From assembly GCA_964644045.1 (NCBI GenBank), contig CAZXUK010000006.1, forward strand, positions 1-58,274: 58,274 nucleotides of DNA. Direction: 5' to 3'. The position numbers were made by a program, and so were the translations under genes. The notes under the pieces were generated by a model. The model worked only from the letters and a program-made list of their open reading frames with translations. It was not told the origin of the DNA and searched no databases. Source of the DNA: JAIOTG01 sp964644045. GTDB lineage: Bacteria; Patescibacteriota; Patescibacteriia; Patescibacteriales; JAGXOH01. Below are positions 7,923 through 15,467 of this stretch, one piece after another; position 1 is the stretch's first letter; the number at the start of each line of letters is the position of its first letter.

Positions 7923-9473
7923 ATGAAGAGAAAAATTTTTTATAAAATATTCCTCTTTTTTGCGGCAGTGGGCGTCATTCCTCTTATGGTCGCTTTGGTT
8001 TTGGAATACAAAAATATTCAAGATTTATCTTATAATATATCTTCTTTGTCCGGAGTTAATGAGGAAGTGATTCGGGAGATCAACTTAATCATTGCCGACA
8101 CCAAAATTTTAATACTTTTGATTTCCTTTTTCGCCCTTATTTTGATTGTTTTGGAAACCACTGTTTTAAGCCGTAAGATAACTTCCCCTCTTTATAAGTT
8201 AATTGAAGTCGCCCAAAAGATCAGGGAGGGAAAATTTAATGTAAAAGTCAATATAGAAAGCGGGGATGAATTTGAAGAATTGGGTGATACTTTTAATAAA
8301 ATGACTCAAGATCTAAAAGAATCCAATCAAGCCCTAACCAAGGCCTTAAAAAATTCCAAGAGATCTCAAAAAATAGCCGAAGAAGAGAGAAGTAAGACAA
8401 AAATGACTTTGGATAGCTTAACTGATGGACTGATTGTTTTGGACGAAAAGGAAAATATTGATTCTATTAACCCCAGAGGAGAAGAAATTTTGGGAGTACA
8501 AGAATCCCAGATAAAAGGAAAAAAAATAGAGGAATTATTGGAGTTTCCCAAAATGGAAAAACTTTATAAAATTTTGGATTATAAAACCGCCAAGGATATG
8601 CTTAAGCGGGAGTTACATTTGGAAGATCCGGTTTCTCGAATTTTTGAAGTAAATGTTATTTCTGTAACCGGTTCTCAGAAAAACAATAAGAAAAACACCG
8701 TTAATAAAATAATTGTGATTCACGATATCACTCGCGAAAAAAGAATTGAAAGGTTAAAAAATGAATTTATTTCCATTGCCGCCCACCAACTTCGCACCCC
8801 TTTATCGGCTATTAAGTGGAGCATTGAGTTTTTAGAAGAAGAGCTTCGGGAGGAGTTAGGAGATGCGTATGAGGGAGAAATAGAGGATTATTTGGAAAAA
8901 ACCATGAAATCAAATGAGAGAATGATCAATTTAGTTAATGATCTTTTGAATGTTTCCCGAATCGAAGAAGGAAGGTTTATTTATAATTTAGAGTTGATCT
9001 CTCCCTTTGCTTTGGTCGAGGAAATAGTGGAGCAATCTCAAATTAAAGCCAGAAAGAAAGATATTAAAATTGAACTTAATAAATCTTCTTCTAAGTTGCC
9101 CCAAATAAGAATAGACAAAGAAAAGGTGGGTTTGGCCATACAAAATTTGATTGACAATGCTATTAAATATTCCCACAAAAACAGTGAGGTCAAAATTAAC
9201 TTAAAAAAAATTCAAAAGAAAAAAAAGGAGTATGTAAAAATAGAAATAGAAGACGAGGGGATCGGAATAAGCAAAAAGGATCAGGAAAAAATATTCACCA
9301 AGTTTTCTCGGGGAAACAATGCTGTAAAATCTGAAACTGAAGGATCCGGACTGGGTCTGTTTATTGTGAAAAATATCATAGAGTCCCATCAGGGCAATGT
9401 GGATTTTGAAAGTACTTTGAATAAAGGATCGGTTTTTTACGTTTTTATTCCCGCGGCCAAAAAAAATAAATAA
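7923..9473 (+). CDS. Membrane sensor histidine kinase (HAMP-PAS-HisKA-HATPase)
   Basis: 516 residues. TM1 about 10-27, a short outside loop, TM2 about 61-81, HAMP about 82-134, a PAS domain about 155-270, HisKA with the phospho-acceptor H288 in SIAAHQLRTPLSAIKW, and an HATPase_c domain with N box NLIDN (408-412), G1 DEGIGIS (444-450) and G2 GSGLGL (474-479). All catalytic motifs are intact. The outside loop is only about 33 residues, too small for a classical sensor domain, and no response regulator is adjacent. The three membrane proteins just upstream are plausible sensory partners. Confidence 0.93.
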   Translation: MKRKIFYKIFLFFAAVGVIPLMVALVLEYKNIQDLSYNISSLSGVNEEVIREINLIIADTKILILLISFFALILIVLETTVLSRKITSPLYKLIEVAQKIREGKFNVKVNIESGDEFEELGDTFNKMTQDLKESNQALTKALKNSKRSQKIAEEERSKTKMTLDSLTDGLIVLDEKENIDSINPRGEEILGVQESQIKGKKIEELLEFPKMEKLYKILDYKTAKDMLKRELHLEDPVSRIFEVNVISVTGSQKNNKKNTVNKIIVIHDITREKRIERLKNEFISIAAHQLRTPLSAIKWSIEFLEEELREELGDAYEGEIEDYLEKTMKSNERMINLVNDLLNVSRIEEGRFIYNLELISPFALVEEIVEQSQIKARKKDIKIELNKSSSKLPQIRIDKEKVGLAIQNLIDNAIKYSHKNSEVKINLKKIQKKKKEYVKIEIEDEGIGISKKDQEKIFTKFSRGNNAVKSETEGSGLGLFIVKNIIESHQGNVDFESTLNKGSVFYVFIPAAKKNK

Positions 9474-9484
9474 CAAAGGTTTTT

Positions 9485-10738
9485 ATGCTTCAAATTTTAG
9501 ATCTACATATTCATTCCAGGTATTCCCGGGCTTGTTCTCAAAAAATAAATTTATTTAATATTGATAATTTTTGCCGAATTAAGGGGGTGGATATAATAGC
9601 TACCGGGGATTTTACTCACCCTCAATGGTTTTCTGATATAAAAAACGAGTTAGAGGAAATAGGGTCTTCGGGATTGTATAAGCACAAAAAAGCGGAGGAT
9701 AAAAAAATAAAATTTCTTCTCTCGACAGAATTGGCTTTAATTTATAAAGACGGGGATAAGGTTAGGCGTATTCATATTATGGTTCATGCGCCTAATTTGG
9801 AGGCCGCTCGGGAATTATTTAAATTTTTGGACAAAAGATATAATGTCCGCGCTGATGGCCGGCCTATTTTGGGAATGAAAGCGCCGGAGCTGGTAGAACT
9901 TTGTCTTAAAATTCATCCCCGGTTCTTGATTTATCCCGCCCATATTTGGACTCCCTGGTTCGCGGTTTTTGGCTCTAAATCCGGATTTGACTCCATGGAG
10001 GAGTGTTTTAGGGATCAAACCGAGCATATTTATGCTTATGAGACCGGTTTATCCAGTGATCCGGAAATGAATTGGCGTTTATCCGCTTTGGATAAATTAA
10101 CCACATTGTCCAATTCTGATGCTCATAGTTTACCCAATATAGGCAGGGAAGCCAATGTGATGGATTTGAGCCCAATTACTTATGGAGAGATTTATGAGGT
10201 TATCAAAAACAAGGATTTAAAAAAATTTAAAGAAACCATTGAATTTTATCCCGAGGAAGGTATGTATCATTATGACGGGCATCGGGCCTGCGGAGTTAGT
10301 TTTAAACCTTCTTTAACCAAAAAGAATAAAGGTATCTGCCCGGTATGTAAAAGACCCTTGACCATCGGGGTTTTGAATCGTGTGGAGGAATTGGCGGATA
10401 GACCGGAAGGATTTGTTCCGCCCGAATATGTCCCTTTTGTTAAATTGGTAGAATTAGATAAAATTATTGCTGAGGCCTTGAATATAAAATCTCGGAATTC
10501 CAAACAAGTAACTTCTCTTTATTATCAATTGATTAATAATTTAGGAAGCGAATTTTTTATTCTTAGGCAAGCCTCGGCAGGAGAAATAAAAAAAATAGCC
10601 GGTGCAGATATAGCCCGAGGTATAGAAAGAGTAAGAAAACAAGATTTGCTTATAAAACCCGGCTTTGACGGACAATACGGAAAGATAGAAATTTTTAAAC
10701 CCCGAGAGAAAGAGACCAAACAAAAACCCCTTTTTTAA
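9485..10738 (+). CDS. Endonuclease Q family DNA-repair nuclease (PHP domain plus zinc finger)
   Basis: 417 residues. An N-terminal PHP metal-binding domain has H8 and H10 (DLHIHSRYS), D42/H45 (TGDFTHP), E82, H101, H153 (YPAHIWTPW) and D212/H214 (NSDAHS). A central zinc-binding segment has C269 and C285/C288 (GICPVCKRPL), and the C-terminal region ends with PGFDGQYGKIEIF, as in EndoQ. EndoQ cuts 5' of uracil, hypoxanthine, xanthine and abasic sites; it was described in Thermococcales and occurs in some bacteria. Automated labels sometimes call these 'UvrD helicase', but there is no helicase motif here. It follows the kinase by 11 bases and is followed by a weak terminator. Confidence 0.85.
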   Translation: MLQILDLHIHSRYSRACSQKINLFNIDNFCRIKGVDIIATGDFTHPQWFSDIKNELEEIGSSGLYKHKKAEDKKIKFLLSTELALIYKDGDKVRRIHIMVHAPNLEAARELFKFLDKRYNVRADGRPILGMKAPELVELCLKIHPRFLIYPAHIWTPWFAVFGSKSGFDSMEECFRDQTEHIYAYETGLSSDPEMNWRLSALDKLTTLSNSDAHSLPNIGREANVMDLSPITYGEIYEVIKNKDLKKFKETIEFYPEEGMYHYDGHRACGVSFKPSLTKKNKGICPVCKRPLTIGVLNRVEELADRPEGFVPPEYVPFVKLVELDKIIAEALNIKSRNSKQVTSLYYQLINNLGSEFFILRQASAGEIKKIAGADIARGIERVRKQDLLIKPGFDGQYGKIEIFKPREKETKQKPLF

Positions 10739-10743
10739 AAAAT

Positions 10744-10779
10744 AAAAAAATCATTAAAATAAAATTTAATGGTTTTTTT
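10744..10779 (+). terminator. AT-rich intrinsic terminator after the endonuclease Q gene
   Basis: An A-rich arm plus TCATTAAA (10744-10758) pairs with TTTAATGG plus T run (10765-10779). The stem contains almost no GC, so strength is doubtful. Confidence 0.5.
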
Positions 10780-10781
10780 AT

Positions 10782-10810
10782 TTGTCAAATTGGTTTGATT
10801 GTGTTATATT
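10782..10810 (+). promoter_or_regulatory. Promoter driving the structured leader RNA
   Basis: TTGTCA at 10782-10787, exactly 17 bases, then TATATT at 10805-10810. Transcription would begin near 10817, just before the long hairpin element. Confidence 0.65.
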
Positions 10811-10816
10811 TAAACC

Positions 10817-11000
10817 GTTTTTATGAACCTGCCTTAAATAGTGAAATGCGCCATCAGATCGATCAGTAAAATTCCAAACTAAGATAAAATTTTTGCTCCG
10901 CGCCCTAATTATTGCGGTTTAAAGATCCCATCGCCAACCCGAGTTCGCAAAAATTTTATCTTGGTTTGGAAGAGTTATTCCGGTGCATTTCAAATTTAAA
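10817..11000 (+). ncRNA. Long-hairpin RNA element (possible 6S-like RNA or structured 5' leader)
   Basis: A 24-bp arm at 10873-10896 pairs with 10947-10970 with one G-T wobble and no mismatch. Outside it, GAAATGCGCC (10843-10852) pairs with GGTGCATTTC (10982-10991), one wobble. Between the two helices are unpaired stretches of 20 nt (5') and 11 nt (3'). The terminal 50 nt contains a further small CCGC/GCGG hairpin. A rod with one large asymmetric central bubble and total length near 180 nt resembles 6S RNA architecture, but I do not see a diagnostic sequence. No terminator precedes the ATG at 11030, so it may instead be a regulatory leader of the DUF4012 gene. Confidence 0.5.
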
Positions 11001-11029
11001 ATAGCAGAAGTTAGATTAGAATTGTTTTT

Positions 11030-13051
11030 ATGTCTCATTTTAAAATAGATTTTGTTAAAGCTTATCAAAAATTAGAAGAGGCCTGGGAAGAATTTCCTCC
11101 GGTTAAAAAACGACGAAGAAGACGAAAAATTAAAAAATTTTTTAAAATTTTTGCTTTTTTGCTTTTTTTATTTTTGTTTTTGTTGGTTATTTTTAGTTTT
11201 TGGTTTTTTCTAAATTTAAAATCGGTTTATTCTACGGCTCAAGAGGGCAAGGAACTTGTTTATAGATCGGCGGACAGCATTAAAGCCAGAGAGTTTAATC
11301 AGGCCGAGGAATGGTCCGGAAGAGCGCAGGAAAAATTTAAAAAAGTTAAAGCGAGAATTGATTCTTGGGAAGACAATTTTTTCTTGAGTTATTTTCCGAT
11401 AACAAGAAAAGAAATAGAAAATTTGAGTCATTTATCAGAGACGGCTTTTATTTTAAGTAAAACTTTGAATAAGGGCGCTAAACTCGGCGTAGAACTGGAA
11501 GAATATTTAACCCCGAAAAGGAATTTAAAGTTTTCTGAGCTTAACAAAGAGGAAAAACGGAAAATTTTAAAAATAATTTATGAATCTCGTCCGGAATTCA
11601 ATGGTCTAAAAGCCAATTTAAATTTAGCTCTTTGGGAGTTAAAAAAAGTAGAATTTCATCCTTTTTTGGTTTTTTTGCAGTCCTGGGTGGAAGAAGGAGA
11701 GAAAAAATTAGAAGAAGTGAACCGTTTAGCAGGAGACTTTACTCGAGCTTTTTGTTTGCTCCCGGAGTTGGCCGGTTATCCCGATCAGTCTGATTTTCTG
11801 ATAATGTTTCAAAATAGCAATGAATTGAGGCCCACCGGCGGGTTTCTGGGTACTTATGGAATTCTACAAGTTAAAAATGGCGAAATTAAACGTTTTGATA
11901 CCCATGATATTTATCATATGGATATGCCGGTTAAGGATAAAATCAGTGTTACCCCTCCCAAGCCCATCGCCCGGCATCTGAATAGCAATTGGTATTTACG
12001 GGACGCTAACTGGTCTCCGGATTGGCCCACCTCGGCCCAAAAGATAAATTGGTTTTATCATAAGGAAAACAGTCTTCTTCCCCCCAAGGATCAAATTAAT
12101 GATTTTAGCGGAGAATTTGAAGGAGTGGTGGGGGTTATTCCTCAATTAGTTATTGATATTTTAGGAATTACCGGCCCGGTTTATGTGGAGGGTCAGGAGT
12201 ATAATCAGGAAAATTTTTTGGATTTGTTGCAATATGAAGTGGAGAAGGGATATAAGAATGACAGAAGTTCTTGGGAAAGAAAAGAGGTAATAGGAAAAGT
12301 TTTAAGCGAATTAAAAATTAAGTTTTTTGATTTGCCTTTTTCTGCTTGGCCCCGTCTAAAAAGAGTGTTTAGCGGCAATGTCAGCGCCGGTAATTTTTTA
12401 ATTAATTTAAACGAAGAATATTATCAGAATTTGGCCAAGGAGTTGGATTGGACCGGAGAAATAAAAAAAACAAAAGGAGATTATTTGATGTCGGTTGATT
12501 CCAATATGGGAGCATTAAAAACCGATTCTGTTATAGACAGAAGAATTAATTATGAATTAGAGAAAGGACCGAATGGTTTATTTGCTAATCTAAAGATACA
12601 ATATTCTCATAACGGAGAAATTAATTGGAAAATTTCTGATTATAAGAGTTATACCCGCGTTTTTGTTCCTCGTGGGAGCGAGTTTATTTCTTTGGAAGGT
12701 GAGAATGTTTCTTTTCCGGCCGGCAAAAAAGTAAAAATTAAACAAGACCTGGGAAAGACTTCTTTGGGAGTATTTTTTTCTTTAAAAGCCGGAGAGATAG
12801 GAGCTCTTAATTATAAATATAAATTGCCCGCTTACCTGAACAAAAAATTAGAACAAGGAGAGTATAGTTTATATTTACAAAAACAGCCGGGCAGCAAGAT
12901 AAGCTTTTTAAAAGTTGACATAGAGACAGAAGATGAGATAAAATCATATAATCCGGTTGGTTTCCATGCTCAGGAAAAGCCGGAAGGAAGAGGCGTTTCT
13001 TGGGAAACCAATTTTTTTGAGGATAAATTTTTTGAAATTTCTGTGGAATAA
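11030..13051 (+). CDS. DUF4012 membrane-anchored protein
   Basis: 673 residues: a basic cytoplasmic stretch (KKRRRRRK, about 26-33), one membrane segment (about 40-60), then a long outside region. The hallmark of DUF4012 proteins, an ELRPTGGFLGTYG segment in the middle, is present. The family is widespread in Patescibacteria and Gram-positive bacteria; its biochemical role is unknown, with links to surface polysaccharide or envelope processes by neighbourhood. It is followed five bases later by mreB and then a glycosyltransferase, consistent with an envelope role. Its leader is the long hairpin RNA element described separately. Confidence 0.88.
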   Translation: MSHFKIDFVKAYQKLEEAWEEFPPVKKRRRRRKIKKFFKIFAFLLFLFLFLLVIFSFWFFLNLKSVYSTAQEGKELVYRSADSIKAREFNQAEEWSGRAQEKFKKVKARIDSWEDNFFLSYFPITRKEIENLSHLSETAFILSKTLNKGAKLGVELEEYLTPKRNLKFSELNKEEKRKILKIIYESRPEFNGLKANLNLALWELKKVEFHPFLVFLQSWVEEGEKKLEEVNRLAGDFTRAFCLLPELAGYPDQSDFLIMFQNSNELRPTGGFLGTYGILQVKNGEIKRFDTHDIYHMDMPVKDKISVTPPKPIARHLNSNWYLRDANWSPDWPTSAQKINWFYHKENSLLPPKDQINDFSGEFEGVVGVIPQLVIDILGITGPVYVEGQEYNQENFLDLLQYEVEKGYKNDRSSWERKEVIGKVLSELKIKFFDLPFSAWPRLKRVFSGNVSAGNFLINLNEEYYQNLAKELDWTGEIKKTKGDYLMSVDSNMGALKTDSVIDRRINYELEKGPNGLFANLKIQYSHNGEINWKISDYKSYTRVFVPRGSEFISLEGENVSFPAGKKVKIKQDLGKTSLGVFFSLKAGEIGALNYKYKLPAYLNKKLEQGEYSLYLQKQPGSKISFLKVDIETEDEIKSYNPVGFHAQEKPEGRGVSWETNFFEDKFFEISVE

Positions 13052-13056
13052 TTATT

Positions 13057-14064
13057 ATGTTTATTAAAAGAATAGGAATTGATTTGGGAACTACTTATAC
13101 TTTGGTGCATTTGCCCCGAAGAGGTATTGTAATTAATGAACCCAGCGTAGTGGCGGTGTCAGTGGAAGATAAAAAAGTTTTAGCGGTCGGCAATGAGGCC
13201 AAAGATATGTTGGGAAGGACGCCCGATTCCATTATTGCGGTTAAGCCCTTGAAAGACGGGGTAATAGCTGATTATCAGATAACCGAAGCCATGCTTCGTT
13301 ATTTTATTAATAAAACTTTGGGAAGTTTTCGAATTTTTCGTCCCGAAGTTATGGTGGCGGTTCCGGCCGGTATATCTTCCACGGAAAGAAGAGCGGTTAT
13401 TGAAGCCACTATTGCCGCCGGAGCCAAGGCCGCTTATATTATCAAGGAGCCGATTGCGGCCGCGATTGGCTCGGATATTCCCATTGGTTCCGCCTCCGGG
13501 CATATGATAGTGGACATCGGAGGAGGGACTGCGGAGGTTGCGGTTATTTCCCTGGGAGGGATTGTCGCCTCTACTTCTGTCAGAGTGGGGGGAAATAAAT
13601 TTGATGCCGCCATTTTAGAACACATTAGAAAAAAATATAATTTGGCCGTGGGAGAGAAAACGGCCGAAGATATGAAAATAAATATCGGCTCCGCCCTTTT
13701 TCTGGAAGATAAGTTAACTATGAAAGTAAAGGGGAGAGATATTGTTTCCGGCCTACCGCGAAGCATTACCGTGGTAAGCGATGATGTTACCGAGGCCTTG
13801 CAAAACGATTTAGAGGCCATAATCGCGGCGGCCAAAAAAGTACTTAACGAGGCCTCTCCGGAATTATCGGCGGATGTTATGGATAAGGGAATAGTTTTAT
13901 CCGGGGGATCTTCTTTATTAAAAAATATAGATCAGCTTTTATCTCGCACCATCGGGGTGCCGGTCTATGTGGCTGACGAGCCGGTTTTGTGTGTAGCCAA
14001 AGGAACCGGCATTGCTTTGGAAAATTTGGACTCTTATAAAAGATCTATTTTGGCCACTAAATAG
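13057..14064 (+). CDS. mreB: Rod shape-determining protein MreB
   Basis: Actin-like cytoskeletal ATPase that positions wall-synthesis enzymes. The 335 residues include phosphate-1 motif GIDLGTTYTLV, phosphate-2 motif IVDIGGGTAEVAVIS and the adenosine motif VLSGGSSLLKNID. Length is normal for the family. It overlaps no neighbour but lies five bases after the DUF4012 gene, so they likely share a transcript. The usual partners mreC and mreD are not in this window. The N-terminal amphipathic membrane-binding helix is short (MFIKR). Confidence 0.96.
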   Translation: MFIKRIGIDLGTTYTLVHLPRRGIVINEPSVVAVSVEDKKVLAVGNEAKDMLGRTPDSIIAVKPLKDGVIADYQITEAMLRYFINKTLGSFRIFRPEVMVAVPAGISSTERRAVIEATIAAGAKAAYIIKEPIAAAIGSDIPIGSASGHMIVDIGGGTAEVAVISLGGIVASTSVRVGGNKFDAAILEHIRKKYNLAVGEKTAEDMKINIGSALFLEDKLTMKVKGRDIVSGLPRSITVVSDDVTEALQNDLEAIIAAAKKVLNEASPELSADVMDKGIVLSGGSSLLKNIDQLLSRTIGVPVYVADEPVLCVAKGTGIALENLDSYKRSILATK

Positions 14065-14074
14065 ATTGAAAATT

Positions 14075-14102
14075 TTGTTTTAAATTTTTAATTTGTTATA
14101 AT
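14075..14102 (+). promoter_or_regulatory. Promoter upstream of the glycosyltransferase
   Basis: TTGTTT (14075-14080), 16 bases, TATAAT (14097-14102). Leader of about 30 nt to the ATG at 14140, without an SD. Confidence 0.55.
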
Positions 14103-14139
14103 ATATCTTATTTGCTTAAGGTCTATAATTTTTAAGATT

Positions 14140-15423
14140 ATGAAAATAGGGATAGACGCCAGTCGAGCTAATAGAGAACATAAAAGTGGTACAGAGTGGT
14201 ATTCTTATTACTTGATCAGAAAATTGGCTCAGCTGGATTCCAAAAATCAATATATTCTTTATACAGACAAACCTCTTCGAGGTGAATTATTGGATTTGAG
14301 AAAAGAGGGAACAAATTTAGAATCCGCCAAGAGAGAGGTAACTTTTGATAAAAAAGGATATCAAGAAATTAAAAGTCCCCATAATAATTTCAAGGCCAAG
14401 GTGTTAAATTGGCCTTTTTCTTTTTTTTGGACCTTGGGTCGTCTTTCCTTGGAAATGATTTTTAATAAACCGGATGTTTTATTTATCCCCGCTCATTCCA
14501 TTCCTTTGGTTTATCCTCAAAAAACCTTGGCCACTATTCATGATGTTGCTTTTTATAAAAGTAATTTTTTGTATCGATCAGAGTCGATAGGGCCGGAAAA
14601 AAGAGTCTTTAAAAAATTAATAAATTTTTTAGTAAGAGTATTCACTTTGAATAAATATAGGGCCAGCTCCCTGGATTATTTGAAATGGTCCACTAATTTT
14701 ACTTTAAAGCATGCCTCTCGGATTATTTCGGTTTCCGAATCTACTCGCCAAGATATTTTGGATGTCTATAAAGTTGATCCTCAAAAAATTTCAGTGGTTT
14801 ATAATGGTTTTAACAAAAGAGTGTATAATGAAAGTAATTTTAATAGAAAAAAACAGGAAGAAGTGTTGGAAAAATATGGCTTGGAAAGGCCCTTTTTATT
14901 ATATGTGGGCAGATTGGAGAAAAAGAAAAATGTTCCTTTATTAATAGAGGCCTTTGCCAAAGTTAAAGATGATAATCCGGATATGGATTTAAATTTGGTT
15001 TTAGCCGGAGATGCCGGGTATGGATATGATGAGGTGATTTACAACATCGCCGGTTTGGATCTTTATTCCCAAGTCTATATGCCCGGTTGGGTGGATGAAG
15101 AGGATATGATTTGTCTTTATAGTGCCGCTTCCGCTTTTATATTCCCTTCTCGTCACGAGGGTTTTGGAATTCCCATTTTGCAGGCCTTTGCTTGCCGAAT
15201 CCCGGTAACAGCTTCTTGCATTCCTCCTTTTCAGGAAATAGGAAAAAAGGCAATTTTATATTTTAATCCCATAGACAGGAAGGAAATGGCCCGGGCTATT
15301 TCCTCTGTAGTTACTGATGAGAAACTTAGAGAAGAGTTAATTAAAAAAGGATCGGAAAGAGTAAAGAAATTTAGCTGGGAAAAATGCGCCCAAGATACCT
15401 TAGAAGTAATAAACAAAATGTAA
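14140..15423 (+). CDS. Glycosyltransferase, GT4 family
   Basis: 427 residues with the two-domain GT-B layout. The N-terminal region starts MKIGIDASRANR; the C-terminal nucleotide-sugar-binding half has LYVGRLEKKKNVPLLIEAF and the EHEGFGIP-type signature seen here as PSRHEGFGIPILQAF. These enzymes add a sugar from an NDP-sugar to lipid-linked or surface glycans. Acceptor and sugar cannot be told. It has its own promoter with a TATAAT box and stands between mreB and the S8 protease gene, so it probably works on the cell envelope. Confidence 0.88.
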   Translation: MKIGIDASRANREHKSGTEWYSYYLIRKLAQLDSKNQYILYTDKPLRGELLDLRKEGTNLESAKREVTFDKKGYQEIKSPHNNFKAKVLNWPFSFFWTLGRLSLEMIFNKPDVLFIPAHSIPLVYPQKTLATIHDVAFYKSNFLYRSESIGPEKRVFKKLINFLVRVFTLNKYRASSLDYLKWSTNFTLKHASRIISVSESTRQDILDVYKVDPQKISVVYNGFNKRVYNESNFNRKKQEEVLEKYGLERPFLLYVGRLEKKKNVPLLIEAFAKVKDDNPDMDLNLVLAGDAGYGYDEVIYNIAGLDLYSQVYMPGWVDEEDMICLYSAASAFIFPSRHEGFGIPILQAFACRIPVTASCIPPFQEIGKKAILYFNPIDRKEMARAISSVVTDEKLREELIKKGSERVKKFSWEKCAQDTLEVINKM

Positions 15424-15452
15424 AGATATTTTTTAAAATTAATATTTTGTGT

Positions 15453-15458
15453 TATAAT
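15453..15458 (+). promoter_or_regulatory. -10 box of the S8 protease gene (near-leaderless start)
   Basis: TATAAT at 15453-15458, only nine bases before the ATG at 15468. The predicted start would fall within a few bases of the ATG, implying leaderless or nearly leaderless translation. No convincing -35 is seen. Confidence 0.5.
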
Positions 15459-15467
15459 AAAGATGTT

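Noticed and set aside
15384..15467. Upstream in-frame ATG for the S8 protease
   Set aside because: It lies inside the preceding glycosyltransferase gene and would put 28 residues before a clear signal peptide; a -10 box lies between it and the chosen ATG.
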